Position numbers and translations under genes: made by a program. Below the pieces are notes generated by a model. That model made no database searches and was not told the origin of the DNA. It saw only the letters and a program-made list of their open reading frames with translations. A stretch of 38,995 nucleotides of DNA from an uncultured Collinsella sp. (GTDB lineage: Bacteria > Actinomycetota > Coriobacteriia > Coriobacteriales > Coriobacteriaceae): assembly GCA_900545605.1 (NCBI GenBank), contig UQZL01000019.1:1-38995 (forward strand), read 5' to 3'. Positions 1 through 7,180 of the stretch are shown piece by piece (within the stretch, counting starts at the first letter, position 1; every line of letters starts with the position of its first letter).

Positions 1-109
1 GTAGGCGCGGCGGCGATGATGCCGCGTAGTTGTCTAGAGGATATGGCATGGGGGTCACCGCGGCAACGGTCAGGCGGCGGCAAAGCGCTCGAACAGTGGT
101 CCACCTCAT
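1..109 (-). CDS. Partial CDS, N-terminus only, unidentified
   Basis: An open frame reads leftward off the window edge from an ATG at 109 and stays open for 36 codons. A purine-rich AGGAAAGGAA lies about 7 nt upstream and could be its ribosome binding site. The start is basic (MRWTTVRALCRRL) and then mildly hydrophobic, which might be the beginning of an export signal, but too little is visible to identify a family. The only support is the open frame, the binding site and the palindrome at 169-202, which matches the one upstream of the surface-protein gene. It could also be a chance frame. Confidence 0.35.
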   Translation of the reverse strand, partial: MRWTTVRALCRRLTVAAVTPMPYPLDNYAASSPPRL

Positions 110-168
110 GGTCGTTCCTTTCCTGAAACCAAAAGTCATCCAGCGTAATCGTCGTCCAAAAACAAAGC

Positions 169-210
169 GAACGGTAGGTTCATATATACGAACCTACCGT
201 TCTACCTGCG
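169..210. promoter_or_regulatory. Palindromic operator-like site, copy 1
   Basis: A perfect inverted repeat of 13-nt arms (GAACGGTAGGTTC at 169-181, its complement at 190-202) surrounds the 8-nt spacer ATATATAC. Its core TAGGTTC-N8-GAACCTA is followed, after 4 nt, by TCTACCTGCG ending at 210. The same core, spacer length and flanking TCTACCTGCG recur at 2628-2663. The left edge lies 60 nt upstream of the ATG at 109. This looks like the binding site of a dimeric transcription factor. The LuxR-type protein encoded at 2755 is the obvious candidate, by inference only. Confidence 0.55.
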
Positions 211-211
211 C

Positions 212-250
212 AAACCGCCACAAAGGGGACAGGCACCTTTGTGGCGGTTT
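212..250. repeat. REP-like palindrome with GGGGACAGG core
   Basis: Fifteen-nt arms (AAACCGCCACAAAGG at 212-226 and its exact complement at 236-250) flank a short loop carrying GGGGACAGGCA. This belongs to the family of intergenic palindromes seen also at 2555, 4165, 4852, 8021, 9951, 12578 and 17986. The loop motif is conserved while the stems vary. Such elements resemble REP sequences, which RAYT transposases mobilise in other bacteria, but no transposase gene is present here. Confidence 0.75.
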
Positions 251-283
251 GGGGTCTGGTCGGCGAACCGATTCCGATGTTTG

Positions 284-499
284 TCTCGATCTGTAACAGT
301 TAGGCCCTGTTGAGCCTTGTAGTTGTTACAGATCGAGATATTGCTCCAGCCGCCCCCGCTTTGTCTCAATCTGTAACAGTTAGAGACCAAATTCCCCGCT
401 ACGTGTTACAGATCGAGACGTTAGGTTGGCGGCCATTCGGTTCATCTCAATCTGTAACATCTAGAGCCGTTTTGACTGGCTTGGTGTTACAGATTGAGA
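284..499 (-). repeat. Alternating inverted-repeat array, six arms at 40-nt period
   Basis: Six copies of the 15-nt motif TCTCRATCTGTAACA lie at 284-298, 324-338, 364-378, 404-418, 445-459 and 485-499, in strictly alternating orientation. The five gaps between them are 25, 25, 25, 26 and 25 nt of unrelated sequence. The single variable position gives C-G, U-G and U-A pairs in the minus-strand transcript, whereas the plus strand would have one A-C mismatch. Minus is also the direction of the surface-protein gene, whose stop codon is only 37 nt away. The array is therefore probably its 3' untranslated region and folds into three 15-bp hairpins with 25-nt loops, or alternative pairings of neighbouring arms. 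It is not a CRISPR: the repeats are too short and flip at every step. Confidence 0.85.
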
Positions 500-536
500 T
501 TTTGCTAAAGCCGAGGATGGGCGCCGCCGCCAAAAC

Positions 537-2528
537 CTAACGCTTGCGGCGCTTGGTTGCGGCGATGCCGGCAGCGGCAACGGTTGCGCCAGCGATACCT
601 AGGGCGGTGACCGTCATTACGGTGGTATCTCCCGTGGTAGCCAGGACAGCATCGCCCTTCTTGGTCGGCGCGGCTTTCTCAACCGTCTTGGTCGTGGCGG
701 TTGTCGTGGCCGGCTTAGCCGCGGGTTTGGTCTCGGGTTTCGTCTCAGGCTTGGTTTCGGGCTTGACCTCGGGCTGCGGCGTCGGATTGGGATCCGGCGT
801 AGGCTGCGGATCGGGAGTCGGCGTGGCTTCAGGCGTAAAGGTCGAATCGGTGTTGAGCCACAGAGTGAAGATACAGCCGCTCTCGGGATCAACTACACTC
901 GCTTCGCCCATCTGGTAGCCGCACTCCTGGCCGTTGATCACCAGCTTGGTGTTGGGCGTAAAGTAGAATCCGCGCGCGGGCTTGAGGTAGATACCGTAGC
1001 GATAGGTCACGCCAGGCTTAAAGGCGTCGATGTGGTTCGTGATGTTCTGATCCCAGAACTCCTGAGAGTTCACTTCGCTGCCGTCGCTACCCGTCCAGTA
1101 CTCACACTGAGGAAGGAAGTTGGAGCCCGTCGGAACATTCGCCGTAAAGACCGGCTTATCGCCTGCCTTGAAGGTGGTCGTGGCGCCGTTGATCTCGATA
1201 ACGTCGATGGCCCGCCATTCGTCGATCGGCTGCTCGCACAGCATATTGTCAGCGTTTGGCGCGAAGACGCCGTTGACGGTCTTGATGTGGTGCGTCCAAT
1301 GGCCGTTGACGTACATCATGCAGTCATTGCCCACGGTATTGTCGCCCTTGAGCCTCAGCTCGACGGAATACATGTAGAACTTGCCCTCTTCGAAGTGTTC
1401 GATCCTCCTCGCGCCCGTCGGATACTTGGCGGGGTCGGAATACCAGAAGGCAACGGGCGTGAGCTCCGCGGGGTCGCTGCCATCCATCTCCTCCCAGCAC
1501 TCGTAGGCGATCTCGTACTTGTCGGCGTCAGCAGCGGGAATCGTCGCGGTCGCGCGGGGCGCCTCGCCGGGCGCGTAGTTGGTCTTCACGTCGTTGACGT
1601 TCAGGTTATGGAGGGCTTCGTTTTCTGACGCAACGAGCGTAATTTCGCTATTGATGGCGTAGCGGAGGTAATAATCGTACCTGGTTTCGTTGAGGATAGT
1701 CGAGCTGCCTTCATAGTCAGTTCCGGTATACTCCAGTGCCGAGCCAATATAGAGAGCCTCATTGCGCGTGAGTCGATACGAGCCGCCTGCCGCGCCACCC
1801 GTAAAGGTCAGCGTCAGCCTCATGTGATTGCCAACGGGTTCGAAGCGAGCCGTCACGTCGGACATGGACGCATCCTGAACTTCGACCAGAGTGCCCGAAG
1901 CGGCATCGGCCCTGTAGTACTTAACCTCGACAACTTCGCTCGCAAGCGCTTCTGGAATGCCACCCTCAACATCGGGAAAATCATGGGTATACGACTGGCC
2001 CTTTTCGAGCGTGATGTTGTCCGAAAGCTCGCAGTTCGTATAATGATCGACCACGGTCGTATTGACCCTAACGCCGCCCCCGCCTGTCACATCGGTCACG
2101 CCACAGGGCATGATGGCGTTGCTCGCCGGCATGGCGGCGTTGTCGTCGCCAGAAGCGTTTTGCCCAGCGAGCGCAGCACCGCTAGGCTCATTGGCGGCAT
2201 CGGCTGGGATTGTCTGCTGAGGCTCAACGGTGGCTTGCGCCGCCGGAGCAGCATCGGTTGCAGGCGCGGTCGAAGCAGCTGGCGCGGTCGTTGCAGCCGT
2301 ATCCTCCGCAACCGTCGGCGTCACCGGAGCCGCGGCAATCTCATCCGTCCCAGCGGCGGGATCGGCGCATTCCGTCGCCAGCGCCACGCTCGGCAGCAGC
2401 AACTGACCGACCATAAGCGCACACGCGCCGGCGCAAGCTATTTTGGCACCCACACAACGCCAGGTACCGTGAACCAGCGAGCAGGTGGACTCACGTTGAG
2501 CTTGCTTGTCAAAGTGGCTTACGTTCAT
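537..2528 (-). CDS. LATTG-anchored surface protein
   Basis: A 663-residue secreted, wall-anchored protein of unknown ligand. Residues 1-51 form a long signal peptide (hydrophobic core about 28-50, likely cleavage after ALA at 49-51). An Ala/Thr/Pro-rich linker follows to about residue 140. Two related modules of about 100 residues follow, at about 300-545, each with aromatic and Cys-containing strands and a terminal VNG or ING. A Pro/Lys wall-spanning region has repeated KPET. The sorting signal is LATTGD at 629-634, then a hydrophobic helix and the basic tail TKRRKR. LATTG is a variant of the sortase motif LPXTG. The start at 2528 was chosen because AAGGAGG lies 5 nt before it; an in-frame upstream ATG at 2612 would run through a palindromic repeat. 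A class B-type sortase is encoded at 16386. Adhesin is a reasonable guess, not shown. Confidence 0.85.
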   Translation of the reverse strand: MNVSHFDKQAQRESTCSLVHGTWRCVGAKIACAGACALMVGQLLLPSVALATECADPAAGTDEIAAAPVTPTVAEDTAATTAPAASTAPATDAAPAAQATVEPQQTIPADAANEPSGAALAGQNASGDDNAAMPASNAIMPCGVTDVTGGGGVRVNTTVVDHYTNCELSDNITLEKGQSYTHDFPDVEGGIPEALASEVVEVKYYRADAASGTLVEVQDASMSDVTARFEPVGNHMRLTLTFTGGAAGGSYRLTRNEALYIGSALEYTGTDYEGSSTILNETRYDYYLRYAINSEITLVASENEALHNLNVNDVKTNYAPGEAPRATATIPAADADKYEIAYECWEEMDGSDPAELTPVAFWYSDPAKYPTGARRIEHFEEGKFYMYSVELRLKGDNTVGNDCMMYVNGHWTHHIKTVNGVFAPNADNMLCEQPIDEWRAIDVIEINGATTTFKAGDKPVFTANVPTGSNFLPQCEYWTGSDGSEVNSQEFWDQNITNHIDAFKPGVTYRYGIYLKPARGFYFTPNTKLVINGQECGYQMGEASVVDPESGCIFTLWLNTDSTFTPEATPTPDPQPTPDPNPTPQPEVKPETKPETKPETKPAAKPATTTATTKTVEKAAPTKKGDAVLATTGDTTVMTVTALGIAGATVAAAGIAATKRRKR

Positions 2529-2554
2529 AACGGCCTCCTTGGTCGTAGGGACAT

Positions 2555-2589
2555 ACCACCACAAAGGTGCCTGTCCCCTTTGTGGTGGT
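2555..2589. repeat. REP-like palindrome in the surface-gene leader
   Basis: Thirteen-nt arms (ACCACCACAAAGG at 2555-2567, complement at 2577-2589) flank a loop with CCTGTCC. It lies between the operator-like palindrome at 2625 and the ribosome binding site of the surface-protein gene, so it would be part of that gene's leader RNA if transcription starts upstream. Removing it would bring the operator-to-start distance (about 97 nt) close to the 60 nt seen at copy 1, as expected if it was inserted later. Confidence 0.75.
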
Positions 2590-2624
2590 CCTGTACCACC
2601 AAGATGTGCCAAATGACTCCATAT

Positions 2625-2663
2625 GCCTAGGTTCGTAGATGTGAACCTAGGCCTCTACCTGCG
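2625..2663. promoter_or_regulatory. Palindromic operator-like site, copy 2
   Basis: Ten-nt arms (GCCTAGGTTC at 2625-2634, complement at 2643-2652) surround an 8-nt spacer. The core TAGGTTC-N8-GAACCTA and the TCTACCTGCG block 4 nt further on are identical to the site at 175-210, while the spacer and outer bases differ. It lies between the divergent surface-protein gene (start 2528) and the LuxR-type gene (start 2755), so it could serve either or both. Confidence 0.55.
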
Positions 2664-2754
2664 GTTTAATTCAATATGATTTCGCCATCGCCACACTCGT
2701 CCCGGGAACGCTACAATCGAGGACACGATTATTCGTCCACCCAAAGGACCGTCC

Positions 2755-4158
2755 TTGAACCTGAGCAGGCCTAAAATCAACGCGCTTCTGGCACTCGCGC
2801 TCTTCACCTTCGCCTTCCTTGCCGCCGAGTTTCGTTTTGACGTCAACGTCGGGCTGCTCGCCGGTGCCGAACGCGTTGTAATCGCACAGGGCTTTATTCT
2901 GGGTGCGAGCGTGCTCGGCTTTATCGGATATGCACCACTGCTCGGTCTCGCCCAACGCAAAGGCCAGCCCCAGGCAGTTGTCAGCGCCGCCGTTCCCATC
3001 GCCATCCTGGGATTGACCCAGATCCAGTCCCCCACGGGTTCGCTTGCCCTCGAGATTCTGGGCTGCCTCGCATTCCTCGGACTCGGCCTGCTGGGCGCCG
3101 CTGCGCACCACGCCTTTTCACTGGCGTTTCAAGACGATCCCAAGCTCGCCACCGGTGCGGGAGCAGCCTATGCCGCGGGCATCCTGATGCAGTTCGCCGT
3201 CAACCTGCTCAATTGCGGCGGTATCGCAGAGCTCATCGTCCTTGGCGCAGCGACTATCGCCATATCCGCCCTCAGCGTCGTTCCCCAAAAAGCTGCCGAG
3301 AGCTCCAGCCCCGCCATCAATCCCTTTGCTGAGTCCTCTCATGCCCTCGCCAAGCAGGCATGCTGGAGCATCGCGCTCGTCATGATTCTTGCCTGTCTGT
3401 TCTCCACCCTCGACAACGTGGTCACACTCTCCAACGCCCACGGCACCATTGCCGTGCAGACTTGGCCGCGCCTCTTTTTGGCGGCAAGCGGCCTTGCCGC
3501 CGGTCTTATCTTTGACCTTGCCGAGCGCCGCTACATGGGACTTGTCATGCTCGGCATCGCCGTGCTCTCGACCATTTCCATCCTGGCCGTGGAGGCCGGC
3601 GCCGATCCCAACCTAGGCCTTGTCGTCTTTTACCTGAGCTCGGGCTTTTTCGTCACGTTCTTTACCGCCACCTTTACACAGCTGGCACCGCACATGCATG
3701 CGCCCGCCCTTTGGGCTGGCATGGGCCGCGCCGCCAACAATGTATGCGCTTTCACCACATCGGGCATCTCGCTTGCTCTCGTGACCTCGGATAACGTTGC
3801 CCTCATTATGATCGGTGCGCTCGTTTTGCTCGTCGCCGCCTGCGCGGCGTTTGTAGCCGCGGGCCTGTTCCGCCTGCCCCAAACCGAGCGGGAGCGCGAG
3901 CGCGAGCAGCTGGCAGAAGAAGCACTCGCCGCCCCCACCATCGAGGAGCAACGCCAGGCCTTCATCGCCAACCACGCTCTCACCCCGCGCGAAGTCGACG
4001 TGCTCATAGCCGTGACCCAGGATGAACGCCCGCTCAAGCAGGTTGCCGAGGAACTCGGTATCTCGATGCGCATGGTACAGCGCCACCTGAGCTCCATCTA
4101 CCAAAAGACCGACACGCAGACGCGCGCCGGTCTCACCAAGGCCTTCCCCTCGGCCTAA
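2755..4158 (+). CDS. LuxR-type regulator with membrane domain
   Basis: A 467-residue protein with about twelve hydrophobic helices over residues 5-375, a charged linker (TEREREREREQL-like), and a C-terminal LuxR-type helix-turn-helix at 409-460 (LTPREVDVL, then EELGISMRMVQRHLSSIYQK). This fusion of a transporter-like membrane sensor to a LuxR DNA-binding domain is greatly expanded in Coriobacteriia, and the signals sensed are mostly unknown. The start is TTG at 2755 with AAAGGA 7 nt upstream. A weak -10 (TACAAT at 2711-2716) is visible without a clear -35, which suits an activated promoter. It is divergent from the LATTG surface-protein gene, with the palindrome at 2625-2652 between them, so control of that gene is the simplest inference. 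Confidence 0.85.
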   Translation: MNLSRPKINALLALALFTFAFLAAEFRFDVNVGLLAGAERVVIAQGFILGASVLGFIGYAPLLGLAQRKGQPQAVVSAAVPIAILGLTQIQSPTGSLALEILGCLAFLGLGLLGAAAHHAFSLAFQDDPKLATGAGAAYAAGILMQFAVNLLNCGGIAELIVLGAATIAISALSVVPQKAAESSSPAINPFAESSHALAKQACWSIALVMILACLFSTLDNVVTLSNAHGTIAVQTWPRLFLAASGLAAGLIFDLAERRYMGLVMLGIAVLSTISILAVEAGADPNLGLVVFYLSSGFFVTFFTATFTQLAPHMHAPALWAGMGRAANNVCAFTTSGISLALVTSDNVALIMIGALVLLVAACAAFVAAGLFRLPQTEREREREQLAEEALAAPTIEEQRQAFIANHALTPREVDVLIAVTQDERPLKQVAEELGISMRMVQRHLSSIYQKTDTQTRAGLTKAFPSA

Positions 4159-4164
4159 AACAAA

Positions 4165-4201
4165 AACCACCGCAAAGGTGCTTGTCCCCTTTGTGGTGGT
4201 T
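4165..4201. repeat. REP-like palindrome between convergent genes
   Basis: Fourteen-nt arms (AACCACCGCAAAGG at 4165-4178; AACCACCACAAAGG as complement of 4188-4201) with one mismatch surround a loop containing CTTGTCC. It fills the gap between the convergent LuxR-type and kinase-like genes and could act as a two-way transcription terminator. The outer stem is nearly the same as that of the copy at 2555. Confidence 0.7.
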
Positions 4202-4210
4202 ATTGATCGG

Positions 4211-4834
4211 CTAGCCTTCGAGCTGCGCTACCTTGTAGCGGTAGGCAGCGGCGATGACATCTTTGCAGCCCTCGCGGCCCAGCTTGGCGCGGTTGACGAC
4301 GATGTCCTTGCCACTCGTCATCTTCCACTTTCCGGCGCTGTAGCGCTTATAGAACGCCTCGCGCGCCTTCTGCTGCTGCTTGACCAGCTTGGCGCCCTTC
4401 TTTTTGTTAAGGCCGCGCTTCTTGCGCACGATCTCGACGCGGTCCTCAAAGGGTGCGGTCACCAACACGGCAATGTGGTTGGGATTGTTACGCAGCAGGT
4501 AATCGGACAGACGGCCTTCGATAATGCAGCTCTCGGTCTCGCCCAGATCCAAAATCACCTGGCTCATCTTTTGGAACAACTTGTCCGAGTACGAACGTGC
4601 ATCGTAGCGGTCGGGCAGAAACGCCATATTCTCCACGGCCAGGCGCTCGTCGTAGGCAGCCATCTTGTCGAGCGACTCGCCCGCGCGCAGCGACGCGCGC
4701 ACCAGCAGCTCGTTATCGTACAGCGGAATCCCCAACTCGTCGGCAAGCATGCGACCAATCTCGTGGCCCTCGGCGCCAAAGTCGCGCGCGATGGTAATGA
4801 CCACAGGATTCTTCTTATTCTCCAGATCGCTCAT
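4211..4834 (-). CDS. Cytidylate kinase-like family protein
   Basis: A 207-residue protein of the cytidylate-kinase-like family (Pfam Cytidylate_kin2). It opens with VVITIARDFGAEGHEIGRML, where the glycine-rich stretch at about 20-27 takes the place of the kinase P-loop. It then has a basic segment (RKKRGLNKKKGAKLV) that may form the lid. Members are predicted nucleotide or small-molecule kinases, and most have no proven substrate. The start at 4834 has AAAGGA upstream; a longer in-frame start at 4879 would read through a palindrome. It is the last gene of the amino-acid transporter operon, separated from the permease by the 29-bp palindrome at 4852-4880. It is not the housekeeping cmk by sequence. 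Confidence 0.8.
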   Translation of the reverse strand: MSDLENKKNPVVITIARDFGAEGHEIGRMLADELGIPLYDNELLVRASLRAGESLDKMAAYDERLAVENMAFLPDRYDARSYSDKLFQKMSQVILDLGETESCIIEGRLSDYLLRNNPNHIAVLVTAPFEDRVEIVRKKRGLNKKKGAKLVKQQQKAREAFYKRYSAGKWKMTSGKDIVVNRAKLGREGCKDVIAAAYRYKVAQLEG

Positions 4835-4851
4835 CGCGATTCCTTTCTCTA

Positions 4852-4880
4852 TGTGACAAAGGGACAGTCCCTTTGTCACA
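4852..4880. repeat. 29-bp REP-like perfect palindrome
   Basis: Perfect 14-nt arms (TGTGACAAAGGGAC at 4852-4865, complement at 4867-4880) separated by a single A. It starts 3 nt after the stop codon of the upstream permease and ends before the ribosome binding site of the kinase-like gene, so it could lower read-through into that gene. It contains GGGACAGTCCC, the same core as the other intergenic palindromes in this window. Confidence 0.8.
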
Positions 4881-4882
4881 TT

Positions 4883-5521
4883 CTACGCTGCCACAATACG
4901 ACGTTGATACGCTCGGACCAGCAGCGAGATACCAAAGTTGAGCACAAAGTACATCGCAAACACCAGGCCGTAGAGCATAAGCACCTGCGACAGATCGATC
5001 GCGTGGGCCATCACGACGTTGGCCGTGTACATGAGCTCGGCCACGTTAATGCCCGAAAGATACGAGCTGTCCTTGATGACGGTCGTGCACTGGCTAAACA
5101 GCGCCGGAATGATCGTCTTAAACGTCTGCGGCAGAATGATGTAGCGCATGGTGGCAAAGAAGCCAAAGCCCTGGCTCTGCGCCGCCTCAAACTGGCCACG
5201 CGGAATCGAGTTGAGGCCTCCGCGCACAATCTCGGCCATAACAGCGCTGGTAAACAGCGTAAAGGCGATGGTCGAAATCACAATGTCCAAACCCTGCACC
5301 GTAAAGTAGATAAACAGGATCCACAGCAGGTTTGGCGTGCAACGGAACAGCTCGATATAGGCGCTCACCAAAATACGGAATGGACGGGGCGCATAACTTT
5401 TAACGAGCGCCAGCACCGTGCCAAAGATGAGCGAGAAAAAGATCGACAGCGCCGAGATCTCGATCGTCTTAACAAAGCCGCCCCAAATGTAGAGCAGGTT
5501 GGTCGCGTTGAAGATTTCCAT
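4883..5521 (-). CDS. Amino-acid ABC transporter permease 2
   Basis: A 212-residue inner-membrane permease of the polar amino-acid (His/Glu/Gln) ABC importer family. About five hydrophobic helices are visible, and the cytoplasmic coupling loop has the typical EIVRGGLNSIPRGQFEAAQSQG pattern spread over residues 90-115 (broken here as EIVRGG, then GQFEAAQ). It pairs with the permease at 5525 to form the translocation pore. The ATG at 5521 lies 3 nt after the upstream stop, and its GGAGG is within the end of that gene, so the two are translationally linked. Confidence 0.92.
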   Translation of the reverse strand: MEIFNATNLLYIWGGFVKTIEISALSIFFSLIFGTVLALVKSYAPRPFRILVSAYIELFRCTPNLLWILFIYFTVQGLDIVISTIAFTLFTSAVMAEIVRGGLNSIPRGQFEAAQSQGFGFFATMRYIILPQTFKTIIPALFSQCTTVIKDSSYLSGINVAELMYTANVVMAHAIDLSQVLMLYGLVFAMYFVLNFGISLLVRAYQRRIVAA

Positions 5522-5524
5522 GCG

Positions 5525-6271
5525 CTAGGCCTCCTCTACGTTGTCGAGCCCCAGCTCGGCCAGGCTCACGCCGCGCGGACGCTCCTTGGAGCGGCGCTCG
5601 AGCCACTGCACCAGCATGGCGAGCGGAAAGCAGATGATGAAGTACATAAGGCAGCAGACGATGTATCCCTGCAGGTAACCGTACAGACTCACAAAGTTGT
5701 CGGAACGGTACATAAGGTCGCCGCCGGCCACAAGCGCCAGCACCGACGTGTTCTTGACCAGGTTGAGCGCCTGGTTACACAGCGGCGGCAGAATGATCTT
5801 GAATGTCTGGGGCAGCACGATGTACCAGTAGGCCTGCGCACGGGTGAAGCCCTGGCTCTGGGCCGCCTCCATCTGACCGCGCGGAACCGCCTCGATACCA
5901 GTGCGGATGACCTCCGAAATGTAGGCAGCGTGATACAGGCCCACGCCCAAGAAGCCCAGCATGAACGGCGCGATACGCACCGGCTGATCGGCACCAGTTA
6001 TGGCCTGCAAAAACTGCGGACCGGCCATGTACATAAAGAGCACCTGCACGGGCAACGGGGTGTTCTGGTAAAACTCCACGTACACGCGGCTTATGGCGCG
6101 CAGCACGCGCGAACGAGTGGTAGAGAACACGCCCAGCAGCGTGCCCAGCACCAGCGACAGCAGCAGACCGGCAACGACCACCTGCAGTGTCACGCCAAAG
6201 CCCTCCCAGAAGGGCCCCATGTTTTGAAATGTCGTCGACCAGCGGTCGGCGTCAAACAATCCTTCGAGCAT
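5525..6271 (-). CDS. Amino-acid ABC transporter permease 1
   Basis: A 248-residue permease of the same family as its downstream neighbour, with the coupling-loop signature EVIRTGIEAVPRGQ then EAAQSQG around residues 125-150. The periplasmic loop is slightly longer (FMYMAGPQFLQAITGADQPV region). Start ATG at 6271 follows AAGGAAGGA; an upstream in-frame ATG at 6304 overlaps the binding-protein gene and lacks a better site. The gene lies 25 nt downstream of the binding-protein gene. The pair most likely moves glutamate, aspartate or glutamine, judged from the binding protein. Confidence 0.92.
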   Translation of the reverse strand: MLEGLFDADRWSTTFQNMGPFWEGFGVTLQVVVAGLLLSLVLGTLLGVFSTTRSRVLRAISRVYVEFYQNTPLPVQVLFMYMAGPQFLQAITGADQPVRIAPFMLGFLGVGLYHAAYISEVIRTGIEAVPRGQMEAAQSQGFTRAQAYWYIVLPQTFKIILPPLCNQALNLVKNTSVLALVAGGDLMYRSDNFVSLYGYLQGYIVCCLMYFIICFPLAMLVQWLERRSKERPRGVSLAELGLDNVEEA

Positions 6272-6296
6272 TTGATTCCTTCCTTGGACGATGCGC

Positions 6297-7172
6297 CTAT
6301 ACAAGACCCCAGGTCTTGACCTCTTGGTCGAGCCAGCCGTCGGCCAGGCGATCGCAAATCACCTGGTCGACCACGGCCGAAAGGTCGCAGCCCTTCTTGG
6401 TCGCCACGCCGTAGCCCTGCTCGCCAAACTTGACCTCGGGCTGCAACAGCTCAACGGTCTCGTTCATGTAACCGGCCAGCGTGGAGCGGTCCATGGCAAA
6501 GACGTCGATATTGCCGGCATCGAGCGAGCTCTTGATGATGGGGTAGCCGCTAAAGGCCCTAAACTCGGGCTTACAGCTAAAGCCGTTGTCCTTGATCATC
6601 TGCTCGATCAGGCTCTGCGTGGTAGCGCCCTGGCTCACGCCAATGACCTTGCCGTCCAGATCCTCAATCGAGGTAAAGCCCGAACGCTTCTTGACCATGA
6701 GCCCCACGTAGTCGGTGCGGTACGGCGTCGAGAAATCCCAGCTCTTCTTGCGCTCGTCGGTGATGGTGTAGGTCGCCGCGACCACGTCGAGTTGGCCGTT
6801 ATCGATCAGCGGGCCGCGCGTCTTGGGCGTTACGTCGGTAAACTCGACAAGCTCCTGGGCACGGGCCTCCTTGTAGCTCACGCCAAAGACGGCAGCGGCG
6901 ATCTGGTAGCACAAATCGACTTCCATGCCCTCAAAGCGACCCTTGGCGGTGTCGTAATAGCCGTAGCCGGGAACGTCCTTCTTAACGCCGGCGTTCAGAT
7001 GGCCACGCGACTTGATGGCCGCAAGCTTGGACCCCTTGTCGGAGCCCTCGCCGCTGGTGGAGTTGCCGCAACCGGTAAGCGCGGTCCCCGTCAGCGCAAG
7101 CATGCCGGCGCCCGCCAGCTGCAAAAAATGACGGCGCGACACGGCCGCCCTCGTCATATCCGTCATGTCCAT
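6297..7172 (-). CDS. Glutamate/aspartate-type substrate-binding lipoprotein
   Basis: A 291-residue extracytoplasmic solute-binding protein of family 3. The N-terminus has a twin-arginine motif (SRRHFLQ, residues 12-18), a hydrophobic stretch and a lipobox LTGC with the acylated Cys at 35. Export by the Tat route and lipid anchoring are therefore likely. The start of the mature domain (RGHLNAGVKKDVPGYGY) resembles the GluB/PEB1 group, which binds glutamate or aspartate. The start at 7172 was chosen just after the ATPase stop at 7181; a longer frame from 7214 overlaps that gene. The ribosome binding site is weak, so translational coupling to the ATPase gene is probable. Exact ligand unproven. 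Confidence 0.88.
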   Translation of the reverse strand: MDMTDMTRAAVSRRHFLQLAGAGMLALTGTALTGCGNSTSGEGSDKGSKLAAIKSRGHLNAGVKKDVPGYGYYDTAKGRFEGMEVDLCYQIAAAVFGVSYKEARAQELVEFTDVTPKTRGPLIDNGQLDVVAATYTITDERKKSWDFSTPYRTDYVGLMVKKRSGFTSIEDLDGKVIGVSQGATTQSLIEQMIKDNGFSCKPEFRAFSGYPIIKSSLDAGNIDVFAMDRSTLAGYMNETVELLQPEVKFGEQGYGVATKKGCDLSAVVDQVICDRLADGWLDQEVKTWGLV

Positions 7173-7180
7173 CACCGCGC

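Noticed and set aside
284..499. Array read as a CRISPR
   Set aside because: The repeats are only 15 nt, change orientation at every step, the gaps are 25-26 nt, and no cas gene is in the window.
30..540. Short plus-strand frames across the left-end repeats
   Set aside because: They are built almost wholly from palindromes and repeat arms.
537..2612. Longer start of the surface protein at 2612
   Set aside because: It would translate a REP-like palindrome and lacks a binding site, whereas the ATG at 2528 has AAGGAGG and gives a proper signal peptide.
4178..6319. Frame of about 700 codons antisense to the transporter and kinase-like genes
   Set aside because: Same cause: its composition is that of a GC-rich shadow, and it runs across three well-supported genes.
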